A stretch of 17,575 nucleotides of DNA from Opitutales bacterium (lineage in GTDB: Bacteria > Verrucomicrobiota > Verrucomicrobiia > Opitutales > JAFGAQ01): the NCBI GenBank assembly GCA_028704125.1, contig JAQVLM010000012.1:1-17575 (forward strand). Reading direction: 5' to 3'. Made by a program: the position numbers and the translations under genes. This document shows, in pieces, positions 1-6,290 of this stretch (its first letter is position 1; each line of letters begins with the position of its first letter). The notes beneath the pieces were generated by a model, which worked only from the letters and a program-made list of their open reading frames with translations, had not been told where the DNA came from and did no database searches.

Positions 1-11
1 ACAAGACGGCA

Positions 12-344
12 ATGACCCGGAATCTTCCAAGGATCGTTGAGAGCCACGGATGTGAGTATCTGGGGTGTGAGAGGGTGAAGGCGGTGACAGTCCCGACTCA
101 GGCGAAGGTCACGGAGGCAGACAGGGAGAAGGCCAGGAAGTCGGGGAAGGCCACGAAGTGGACGACAATCGACGGGGTTGAGCGGAAGACCGTCAACCGT
201 GTGAAGGAGCCGGGGCGCTACAGGGTGGCCCGTGCGTGTGACGGAGAGGTGGAGAAGGTGCTCGAACTTGTGCCACTGCCAAATCAAACGGTCCAGTGGG
301 TGGTGACCGCAATAAAGAGGGCTGAGTTGGCCGTGGCGGTTTGA
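12..344 (+). CDS. Small basic hypothetical protein, possibly 5'-partial
   Basis: A 110-residue protein rich in Lys and Arg in its first two thirds (for example a KARKSGKATKW stretch), followed by a more hydrophobic C-terminus that ends AELAVAV. I see no signal peptide, membrane segment or recognised domain. The frame is open to the left edge of the window, and there is no Shine-Dalgarno sequence before the ATG at 12, so the true start may lie outside. It stops 29 bases before a strong intrinsic terminator, which suggests it is the last gene of a rightward transcript entering from the left. The basic composition would fit a nucleic-acid-binding protein, but that is a guess. Confidence 0.55.
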   Translation: MTRNLPRIVESHGCEYLGCERVKAVTVPTQAKVTEADREKARKSGKATKWTTIDGVERKTVNRVKEPGRYRVARACDGEVEKVLELVPLPNQTVQWVVTAIKRAELAVAV

Positions 345-373
345 TGGTCGAGAGCGGTTTTTCAGCCGGAGAG

Positions 374-408
374 AAAAAGAGCGGGGGCATCCAGCCCCCG
401 CTCTTTTT
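374..408 (+). terminator. Strong intrinsic (Rho-independent) terminator
   Basis: A perfect 15-bp inverted repeat, AAAAAGAGCGGGGGC (374-388) and its complement (394-408), separated by the loop ATCCA. The right arm ends in five T. The A-run at the left and T-run at the right mean it could work in both directions. It closes the transcript of the gene ending at 344 and lies only 22 bases before the next ATG at 431. Confidence 0.9.
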
Positions 409-430
409 GTCTGTAGGGAATACATAGGGT

Positions 431-1102
431 ATGATGAAAGAAAAAAAATACACAACTTCCGCACCCTTTATCCCGGCCATGGCCGACCAAATCCGCCACT
501 TGGATGTCTTCAGAGGCGGGTCAGCATCCATGACCGAGTGTGTTGCTGCGACGTCGATCGTGAAGGACGTCGGAAGTGGGCTTTCCATTCCCTATGCAGT
601 GGCGCGTTATGTCGGGAGGGGTATGGGCATACCTGACAGCGACACGGGTGACCTTGTCGGTCGGTATTGGTGGGAGAAGAAAGAAGAGAGCTGCGCCACG
701 CTTTCTCGAATGACGCCGGAAGAATTCATCGGGATGCTTATCCGGTGGATGCGGTGGCGTGCATTGGATATGCGGCGGAAGCAACATGCCCATCGCATGG
801 TGGAGCTTGACGAAGCTGTCTGGTGCGTATCTTCATCCTCCAGCCAAACGGAGGGAAGTGGCCGTTTGAGTGGGAAGGATGAACTGGAGATGGTGTGTGA
901 TGTGATCGCGCGCTTTGTATGTCAGGGCGCTGGGGAGAAGGGATTTTCCGAGTGGATGCTGTCATGCCTGGCAGAGGGTAACTCCCTGACGCAGAGCTCC
1001 ATAGCCGGAAAGGTGTTTGGAGACAAGAAATTCCAACACAAGGTGTCCCGAAGGATGAAAGAGGCCCGCAACGATCCCCTTTCAGATGAGTTGAGTTACT
1101 GA
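431..1102 (+). CDS. Divergent sigma-70/ECF-like protein (putative)
   Basis: A 223-residue protein without signal peptide or membrane segments. Residues about 70-130 contain a helix, LIRWMRWRALDMRRKQ, followed by a V-E-L-D-E-A stretch; this resembles the 'R-x-x-x-N-x-x-x-D-x-x-R-R' end of sigma region 2 in ECF sigma factors. Residues about 165-215 include SLTQSSIAGKVFG followed by a basic helix (KVSRRMKEAR), as expected for a region-4-like helix-turn-helix. A Ser-rich linker (SSSSSQTEGSG) separates them. The likeness is from motif reading only; it may instead be a phage-type or unrelated regulator. The start at 431 has a weak TAGGG just ahead; ATG 434 or ATG 479 are alternatives. It converges on the leftward gene ending at 1205. 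Confidence 0.6.
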   Translation: MMKEKKYTTSAPFIPAMADQIRHLDVFRGGSASMTECVAATSIVKDVGSGLSIPYAVARYVGRGMGIPDSDTGDLVGRYWWEKKEESCATLSRMTPEEFIGMLIRWMRWRALDMRRKQHAHRMVELDEAVWCVSSSSSQTEGSGRLSGKDELEMVCDVIARFVCQGAGEKGFSEWMLSCLAEGNSLTQSSIAGKVFGDKKFQHKVSRRMKEARNDPLSDELSY

Positions 1103-1204
1103 GGACTATTGACTTGAGGTTTGCTCCGGATCGACGCGGTCGTGGCGCCGCATCCGGGGCAAAGGAGAGGCGGGGAGTGTTCAGTCCGTTCGGTTTCCGA
1201 TTTC

Positions 1205-1984
1205 CTATTCTCTATACTGGCTTAGGGCGCCCCATCCGGATTTCAACAAAGACTTGTTGTGATGAATGCCCCAGTTCAAGGCGTAATGGTAGAGGGTTCC
1301 CAGCGTATGGGCTTGGGCCTCCTTGGGGTCGAAGTAGAGGGTTTCGCTTGTGAGTTCGCGGATGTATTCGGCATGTTGGACTTCCAGCTGCGATTGAAGC
1401 TGTCCCTTGATTTCGGTGACGCGGACCTCATATCCAAGCTTCCGAATGGTTTCCCGGATATGAGTGTTGATGTGGCCCGTGCATATCTCCACCCGGTGCG
1501 TGGCCGGGGTGGGATTGAAGGACTCGAAGACCTCAAGTCCAACCCGGGTGTACTCTTCAAGATAGCGCTGCTCGACATGCGCAGGATGATGAAAGAATTC
1601 GGTTTTGACCGTTCCGGTCTTGACCGTTTTTCCGTTCGAAACTCCGACCAGGACCCCGCCCAAGGGGAATCCGGTTCCGCTGTCATCGATGCTCAGGACG
1701 GATTTTCCGGGAGACGGAGTCAGGCTGTGGTAGTCCCTTTTGATGAGACGATCCAATATGAGCGGGTCGACGGTGACCACGCTCAACCGGTTCTTCTTGT
1801 GTTTCAGATAGCCGATGGCGTTCCACTTTTTCGAAATGGATCCGTCGGGAGTCCCCTTGAATGCGAAGCAGGAATAGTCCGGCGGATTATTGACGGGAAC
1901 GAGCAGTCCTGCTCTCTGCGCGTCGTGAAGGGCGCTTTGAACGGTCGCGAGTTGGGTTGATGGATAGACAACGGATTCAGACAT
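1205..1984 (-). CDS. Putative RNase H-fold protein (RNase HII-like loop)
   Basis: A 259-residue soluble protein that I cannot place in a named family. Near residues 97-112 it reads SIDDSGTGFPLGGVLVG, which resembles the first active-site strand of type-2 RNases H (consensus D-E-A-G-R-G-P-L-A-G-P-V). About 60 residues later comes HRVEICTGHINTHIRETIRKLG, an acidic strand then a helix, as in RNase H-fold nucleases. The C-terminal half is helical and His/Tyr-rich (YHYALNWGIHHNK). The acidic residues D98, D99 and the Glu of VEICTG could form a metal site; this is inference. It is transcribed leftward, divergently from the DUF6745 pair, with about 200 bases between. No good Shine-Dalgarno is visible at 1984. 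Antisense frames here are shadows. Confidence 0.7.
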   Translation of the reverse strand: MSESVVYPSTQLATVQSALHDAQRAGLLVPVNNPPDYSCFAFKGTPDGSISKKWNAIGYLKHKKNRLSVVTVDPLILDRLIKRDYHSLTPSPGKSVLSIDDSGTGFPLGGVLVGVSNGKTVKTGTVKTEFFHHPAHVEQRYLEEYTRVGLEVFESFNPTPATHRVEICTGHINTHIRETIRKLGYEVRVTEIKGQLQSQLEVQHAEYIRELTSETLYFDPKEAQAHTLGTLYHYALNWGIHHNKSLLKSGWGALSQYRE

Positions 1985-2151
1985 GATGAAACATGGGTTA
2001 GTGTTAAATGGACTGGGCTTGTTGAACCTGTCCGTGGATGGTTTGTATCCTCAATACGCAGGAAGCCGGGCTGGTTATGCCTGAAGATTGGAGAAACCGC
2101 TTTAGGGAAAATATACGGGTCCGGGCGCATAGGAGGTGGCTGTCGCCTCGT

Positions 2152-2190
2152 ATGGAAAAGGTAACCCGAATGGGTCCTATCCATAAATGA
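2152..2190 (+). other. Possible 12-codon leader ORF
   Basis: ATG at 2152 opens a 12-codon frame (MEKVTRMGPIHK) whose TGA at 2188-2190 overlaps an ATG (ATGA at 2187-2190) in frame with the next gene and touches that gene's AAGGA. An AGGAGG at 2131-2136 lies upstream but too far (15 bases) for normal use from this ATG, and it sits in the arm of a small hairpin (2133-2149). It might couple translation to the next gene, but it may be chance. Confidence 0.2.
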
Positions 2191-2194
2191 AGGA
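2190..2194 (+). promoter_or_regulatory. Ribosome binding site AAGGA that supports the start at 2202
   Basis: AAGGA lies 7 bases before ATG 2202, ideal spacing. The upstream in-frame ATG at 2187 has no such site but could be reached by coupling from the 12-codon ORF through an ATGA overlap. Confidence 0.6.
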
Positions 2195-2201
2195 TGATTG
2201 T

Positions 2202-2543
2202 ATGACTGTGAACCCAAGATTGTATGGGCAATACCGCCAGGGGGATGTGTTTCTCCGGGAAGTGGATGCTATTCCCGCTTCGGCGAAGCGGGTGTATGGC
2301 CAGCCAGTAGTGCTGGCTGAGGGCGAGGCCGCCGGCCATTTTCACCGGATCCTTGAGCGGGAAGGGGTTTATATGTCGGAATCGGAAGAGGGTGAAATTG
2401 CCCGGCGTTGGCTCTCTGTGGATCGTGCGTCAGTGGATCTGGTGCACCCCGAGCATGGAACCATTCGCATTCCTTTGGGGAATTACGAGGTGATACGGCA
2501 GCGCGAATACCAGCCCGAGGGCGCCCGGGAGGTTGTCGACTGA
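2202..2543 (+). CDS. DUF6745-associated small protein, function unknown
   Basis: A 113-residue protein (118 if it starts at ATG 2187). Visible landmarks are YRQGDVFLREVDAIP near the N-terminus, VVLAEGEAAGHFHRI in the centre, then HPEHGTIRIP and a C-terminal YEVIRQREYQPEGAR. From memory, proteins of this shape, with a GEATGH-H motif and an 'RQREY-P' end, are often encoded beside DUF6745 genes in diverse bacteria; I know no function for them. The spaced histidines and the predicted all-beta pattern would suit a small cupin-like or metal-binding fold, which is inference. It ends 18 bases before the DUF6745 ATG, so the two are probably co-transcribed. Confidence 0.85.
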   Translation: MTVNPRLYGQYRQGDVFLREVDAIPASAKRVYGQPVVLAEGEAAGHFHRILEREGVYMSESEEGEIARRWLSVDRASVDLVHPEHGTIRIPLGNYEVIRQREYQPEGAREVVD

Positions 2544-2561
2544 TCCAACAAGGACCAAACC

Positions 2562-3620
2562 ATGGAACACCACCACCAAACAGAGCGTGCCCCCAAAAAC
2601 GAGCCGAGCATCATCCCGTACCCGGGGCAAACCGTAGGCGATGATGATCAGCTGCTGAAATTGTTCCGGATACTCCGGCTGAAGGTGAGAAACGTGGTGA
2701 GAGCGGACTCGCCATCTGACTGCGCGTTACAGATCCAAAATCACCAGAGCATGCGGGAGCACCTTTCGGCGAGACGCAAATTTATCCGATTCAAACGGGC
2801 TTTGGCCGCATTCAAGACGAATGGGACCGCATCGACTTGCGGGAATGGAGGGGCCTCGGCAGAGCCGGGTGAAACCGCTGGTAAGGGGTGCCCGCCGTGG
2901 ATGGTGTTTATGCGGGGTGAAGTGGAAATGGAAGTCAGTGGGATACTGATGGAGTTCAATCCGATCAATTTGCTCAGCTTGCTGCTCCCTTCAGACGACG
3001 CGATCGGGCAGGATCCGGATAGGGAATGGATTGCGGGCGCGCGGGCCTTGCGGGCACTGGCGGAGGATCTGGCCCGGAGGTATTTGTTTGTCGCGCAGGT
3101 TGGCCAGGACGTAATGGTTTGCCGGGTTCCAATCGAGGTGCATCTGGATGGAGCGGGGCGCATCCATCGGGAGGACGGGCCCGCAGTGGTATACCAAAAC
3201 AACGAGTGTGCGTATTATTTGCACGGTGTGTTTTTGCCGGAGAATTGGTATTACGTACGGGAGACGACGTCAGCGATGGATATCCTGAGTCTCACCAACC
3301 TGGAGCTGCGGCGTACCTTGATTGAACGAATGGGCATGGATCGGTTCCTCGAAGAGACGAATGCAGAATTGCGCTCGAGTGATGACTACGGCAGTTTGTA
3401 TACGATCCGGAGAAACATGCACCTGTCTGGCCTATGGAGTCAGGGGGATGAATTGGTTGTCCTCGTCCGGTTGCTCAACAGCACGCCCGAACCCGGAACC
3501 GATGATGTGTTTAGAGAGTATTTGGTGCAAGTGCCGCCGGAAATGCAGACCCCGCGCCAGGCGGTTGCCTGGAGCTTCAGGATGGAAGAATCGGAGTATG
3601 CCCCTTGCGCGGAAAGCTGA
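2562..3620 (+). CDS. DUF6745 domain protein
   Basis: A 352-residue soluble protein. The C-terminal half matches what I know of DUF6745: IHREDGPAVVYQNNECAYYLHGVFLP at about residues 199-225 is the typical 'H-R-x-D-G-P-A-V-x-Y ... Y-x-x-x-G-V-x-V-P' element, then LTNLELRRTLIERMG (the 'E/N-x-E-x-R-R-x-x-I-E-R-x-G' helix), a DYGSLY segment, NSTPEPGTDDVFREY ('N-S-T-x-E-P-D-G') and a terminal AVAWSF followed by ESEYAP. The N-terminal 190 residues are less familiar and contain a Gly/Ala-rich low-complexity patch (residues about 90-110). The start at 2562 has AAGGA 8 bases upstream. It is the second gene of a pair with the 113-residue protein. The family's role is unknown. Confidence 0.88.
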   Translation: MEHHHQTERAPKNEPSIIPYPGQTVGDDDQLLKLFRILRLKVRNVVRADSPSDCALQIQNHQSMREHLSARRKFIRFKRALAAFKTNGTASTCGNGGASAEPGETAGKGCPPWMVFMRGEVEMEVSGILMEFNPINLLSLLLPSDDAIGQDPDREWIAGARALRALAEDLARRYLFVAQVGQDVMVCRVPIEVHLDGAGRIHREDGPAVVYQNNECAYYLHGVFLPENWYYVRETTSAMDILSLTNLELRRTLIERMGMDRFLEETNAELRSSDDYGSLYTIRRNMHLSGLWSQGDELVVLVRLLNSTPEPGTDDVFREYLVQVPPEMQTPRQAVAWSFRMEESEYAPCAES

Positions 3621-3848
3621 TGCGAACTCCGGGTGGATTGGAAGGCGCCAGTGTTCATGGCCTCATGCCAGGTATGCGATGGGTGGTGGAAGATGCTGTT
3701 CCACGAAAGGCGCAAAGGGAAGAGGGAGAGAAGTGAGAGGGATGAAGTATGAATTATGAAGGATGAAGAGGGAAGTGGCAGCTCTTCCGTAGCGGGACGC
3801 GTGAGCGTTCCGAACTGGGGCTTGGATTGGGGAAAAAGAGGTTTTAAC

Positions 3849-3875
3849 CACAGAGGTCACAAAGAGCACAAAGGG
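3849..3875 (+). repeat. Period-9 tract (CACAAAGAG type)
   Basis: Three 9-base units resembling CACAGAGGT, CACAAAGAG and CACAAAGGG in tandem. They lie 19 bases before a second, related tract. Such tracts are often mis-annotated as small NHRGHKEHK-like proteins. Confidence 0.7.
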
Positions 3876-3893
3876 GAAGAGAAGGGGGATGAG

Positions 3894-3920
3894 CCACGAA
3901 AGGCACGAAAAGCACGAAAG
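3894..3920 (+). repeat. Period-9 tract (CACGAAAGG type)
   Basis: Three tandem 9-base units, CACGAAAGG, CACGAAAAG and CACGAAAGG. A decayed version is found at 13993-14019 in front of the same 28-base block, so the tract and block travel together. Confidence 0.75.
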
Positions 3921-3930
3921 GGGGGAAGAG

Positions 3931-3958
3931 CGGCTCATTGAGTACAATTCGCCCTACC
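3931..3958 (+). repeat. 28-base block, copy 1
   Basis: Begins CGGCTCATTGAG and ends AATTCGCCCTACC. It matches 14027-14054 at 27 of 28 positions. In both copies it follows a CACGAAA tract and precedes the GATGAGCG hairpin. Confidence 0.85.
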
Positions 3959-3990
3959 TGCTGCGGGGATTCCAGGCGGTTGCGGGTAGG

Positions 3991-4014
3991 GATGAGCGTC
4001 CCCGCTCATCCGCA
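3991..4014 (+). repeat. GATGAGCG hairpin module, copy 1
   Basis: A perfect 8-bp stem, GATGAGCG / CGCTCATC, with loop TCCC, followed by CGCA. All 24 bases are identical at 14129-14152, and both copies continue into a GGGCTTGG string. Confidence 0.85.
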
Positions 4015-4047
4015 AGCGGTTGGGCTTGGGTGGAGTTGGGGGATAGA

Positions 4048-4078
4048 GGATGGCTGAAGCCACCCACTCCGGAAGAGA
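4048..4078 (+). repeat. GGCTGAAGCC hairpin module, copy 1 (imperfect)
   Basis: ATGGCTGAAGCCA with an imperfect stem (one mismatch) and loop TGAA, followed by CTCCGGAAGAG. It belongs to the same family as the copies at 8641-8671 and 14186-14218, which have perfect 8-bp stems. Confidence 0.75.
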
Positions 4079-4091
4079 GCTGCCTGGATAT

Positions 4092-4120
4092 GATTCATAG
4101 TAGGGGGAGCATCCTTGCTC
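4092..4120 (-). repeat. GAGCA/TGCTC module, inverted copy
   Basis: Read on the minus strand it starts GAGCAAGGATGCTC (5-bp stem, loop AGGA) and continues with CCCCTACTATG. The same module reads on the plus strand at 14282-14308, so the copies are in opposite orientation. Confidence 0.7.
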
Positions 4121-4364
4121 GCCTTTTCAAAGACTGGAAGAAGGCCGCGGGCAGGGATGCTTCCGTTTCTGTGGGGAGGAAGGCAGGGCTGCTTCCGCTT
4201 AGAAGGGGTCGGATGGGTTACTGGCGGGTTCGGGGGGATGGATGATGACGAGGCGGACACGGGCACGGGAGGCGTAGAGGATCAAGCGGAAGATTGTTGG
4301 ATGGGGGTTGATTCTTGACAGAACCGGAGGGGCTGGAAACGCTGGGGATTACCCCTGAATTCCT

Positions 4365-6137
4365 ATGCAACCTGCCTACCTCGTTTATCTGGTCATTATC
4401 GCAACGCTGATCGCTTTTGTTTCGGGACGCATCCGCTTTGATGTTGTTGCGCTGCTGGCGTTGATGGTGTGCGTGCTCCTGGGGTTGGTGCCGGCGGATC
4501 ATGCGTTTTCGGGCTTCGGGCACCCCGCGGTTGTAACGGTGGCGGCGGTTCTGGTTTTGAGCAAGGGATTTCAGAATTCGGGAGTGGTGGATTGGATAGC
4601 CGCTCAGACGCTTCGCGTGGGAGGGGGATTGAGCCTTCAGATTCTGACTTTGACCGGTGTGGTTGGATTGATGTCGGGTTTCATGAACAATGTGGGTGCG
4701 CTTGCTCTGATGTTGCCTGTGGCCTTGCGAATGGCGCGGGAGAACAAGCAGTCGCCCTCTCTTTACATGATGCCATTGGCATTCGGTTCGCTGCTCGGTG
4801 GGCTTACGACCTTGATCGGCACACCTCCGAACATCATTGTGTCAGCGTATCGTGCGCAGGAGGGGACGGGTGAGGGCTACGGCATGTTTTCGTTTGCTCC
4901 GGTTGGGTTCATCGTCCTCTTCGCGGGGTTGTTTTTTCTCGCATTTTTTGGGAAGTGGCTCACTCCGGAGCGGAAGGGCCAGTCATCGGCAGATGAGCTT
5001 TTTGAAACGGCTGATTATCTCTCCGAGCTTGAAGTAACGGACGACTCCAAAGCCAATGGATGGTCGCTTCAGGAGCTTCGGGATGCTTGCAAGGAGTCTG
5101 TTCCGATCGTGGCGGTGATTCGTGGCGACAAACGCACCCCTGGACATGCTTTTCATCATACCCTCCGAACCGGGGATTTGCTGTTGCTGGAAGCTGAGCC
5201 GGAGGAGATCCAGCTTGTTGTCGAAAAGGGTGGTTTGAAGGTGGGAAGCCAGGCCTTTTCGGAGAAGCTATCCGAGGTCAAGGAGCTGAGGCTGGTGGAG
5301 GCGGTTGTCCAGTCTGATTCCCGCTTGATTCAGCGATCAGCAGCGAATCTGAGACTGATTGATCGTTATGGACTGCATCTGCTTGCGGTTGCGCGGCAAG
5401 GAGGCCGGATCAAGGAGCGACTCAACAAGATCCGTTTCCGGGCCGGTGATGTTCTGCTTTTTCAAGGGAATGAGGATGAGATCCGGGAGAGCCTGCCGGA
5501 GTTGGGGTGTTTGCTTCTTGCGAGCCGGGATCTGAACCTGGGTAGACCTCGACGAATGGTTCTATCGATTCTCGTTTTCAGTCTTGCCGTTGTTGCGATG
5601 GTGATGGGGTGGATGCCGTCAGCGATCGCTTTGACATGCGCTGCCCTGATCAACATTCTTGCCGGGGTGGTTCCTCTAAGAGATGCCTATCGCGCGATTG
5701 ACTGGCCCATCATCATCCTTCTTGGGGCGATGATTCCGGTGGGGGAATCAATGGAAAGCACGGGGGGTGCGCGTTTGATTGCTGAGGGTCTGGCGCATCT
5801 GTCTCAGGGAGCATCGCCGGTTATCGCTCTCGCTTTGCTGTTTGTGATCACCCAGGCGCTGTCAAATGTGATCAACAATGCGGCTGCCGCTGTGATCATG
5901 GCCCCGGTTGCCCTGTCGTTGGCCTCGGGTTTCAATGCATCTTTGGATCCGTTTCTGATGGTCGTGGCGGTTTCCGCCTCCTGTGCGTTTATGACGCCGA
6001 TCGGGCACCAGTCCAACACCCTGGTCATGGGGCCAGGTGGATACCGGTTCGGGGATTACTGGAAGTTGGGATTACCGCTGTCGGGGCTCATGATGGTTGT
6101 TGGAATTGCGGCCATTCTGTGGATCTGGCCTTTGTAA
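4365..6137 (+). CDS. SLC13-type permease with two TrkA-C (RCK-C) domains
   Basis: A 590-residue inner-membrane carrier of the SLC13 / ion-transporter superfamily, whose members move dicarboxylates, sulfate or other anions, generally with sodium. Hydrophobic helices fill residues 1-200 and 395-590. Repeat-unit signatures are NNVGALALMLP (about 108) with GTPPNIIVS (about 153), and the mirror pair NVINNAAAAVIMAP (about 502) with TPIGHQSNTLVMGPGGY (about 543). Between the halves are two soluble TrkA-C-like domains: about 205-300 (VRTGDLLLLEA-type end) and 305-388 (RAGDVLLFQG end). This architecture and length are normal for bacterial SLC13 permeases of about 590 residues. Substrate cannot be read from sequence. 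No Shine-Dalgarno is seen before ATG 4365. It stands alone between two spacers. Confidence 0.93.
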   Translation: MQPAYLVYLVIIATLIAFVSGRIRFDVVALLALMVCVLLGLVPADHAFSGFGHPAVVTVAAVLVLSKGFQNSGVVDWIAAQTLRVGGGLSLQILTLTGVVGLMSGFMNNVGALALMLPVALRMARENKQSPSLYMMPLAFGSLLGGLTTLIGTPPNIIVSAYRAQEGTGEGYGMFSFAPVGFIVLFAGLFFLAFFGKWLTPERKGQSSADELFETADYLSELEVTDDSKANGWSLQELRDACKESVPIVAVIRGDKRTPGHAFHHTLRTGDLLLLEAEPEEIQLVVEKGGLKVGSQAFSEKLSEVKELRLVEAVVQSDSRLIQRSAANLRLIDRYGLHLLAVARQGGRIKERLNKIRFRAGDVLLFQGNEDEIRESLPELGCLLLASRDLNLGRPRRMVLSILVFSLAVVAMVMGWMPSAIALTCAALINILAGVVPLRDAYRAIDWPIIILLGAMIPVGESMESTGGARLIAEGLAHLSQGASPVIALALLFVITQALSNVINNAAAAVIMAPVALSLASGFNASLDPFLMVVAVSASCAFMTPIGHQSNTLVMGPGGYRFGDYWKLGLPLSGLMMVVGIAAILWIWPL

Positions 6138-6183
6138 ACCGGTATGAATAACAGCAGTCACATTATTTTATTCGGTATCGGTG

Positions 6184-6212
6184 TTGAATGAATCAAAAAA
6201 GCGGAATATGAT
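6184..6212 (+). promoter_or_regulatory. Sigma-70-like promoter for the GH13 gene
   Basis: TTGAAT (6184-6189) and TATGAT (6207-6212) are separated by exactly 17 bases inside an AT-rich stretch of an otherwise GC-rich window. Transcription would begin near 6219, about 70 bases before the TTG start at 6291. Confidence 0.6.
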
Positions 6213-6290
6213 TTTGATTCTATCGGATTGCGTTGTTTAAGCCGGGTCTGACTGTGGTTCGAAGATAACCCGCATCCTGTTGGAAACGGC

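Larger units (their letters stand above)
3621..4364. other. Gene-free spacer filled with repeat modules
   Basis: About 740 bases with no credible gene. It holds two period-9 tracts, a shared 28-base block, a GATGAGCG hairpin, an imperfect copy of the ATGGCTGAAGCCA hairpin, and an inverted copy of the GAGCA/TGCTC module; further decayed modules are at 4141-4166 (AAGGCCGCGGGCAGGGATG) and about 4180-4201. Short frames over it encode low-complexity peptides such as HERHEKHERGEE that follow from the repeats. The spacer is purine-rich on the + strand from about 3700 to 3930. Confidence 0.7.

Noticed and set aside
1259..1960. 233-codon plus-strand frame opposite the RNase H-like gene
   Set aside because: Complementary to the leftward frame, no recognisable motif; the minus-strand protein has the more natural composition and motif-like blocks.
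3849..3920. Possible CRISPR-like array in the period-9 tracts
   Set aside because: Units are 9 bases, directly tandem and without spacers; no cas gene is present.
3889..4245. 118-codon frame starting MSHERHEKHERGEE
   Set aside because: The peptide is produced by the period-9 tract and adjoining repeat modules; there is no ribosome site and the same modules are elsewhere out of frame.
4315..4320. Perfect -35 box TTGACA upstream of the SLC13 permease gene
   Set aside because: No acceptable -10 hexamer at 16-18 bases (the sequence there is AACGCT), so it is not called as a promoter.
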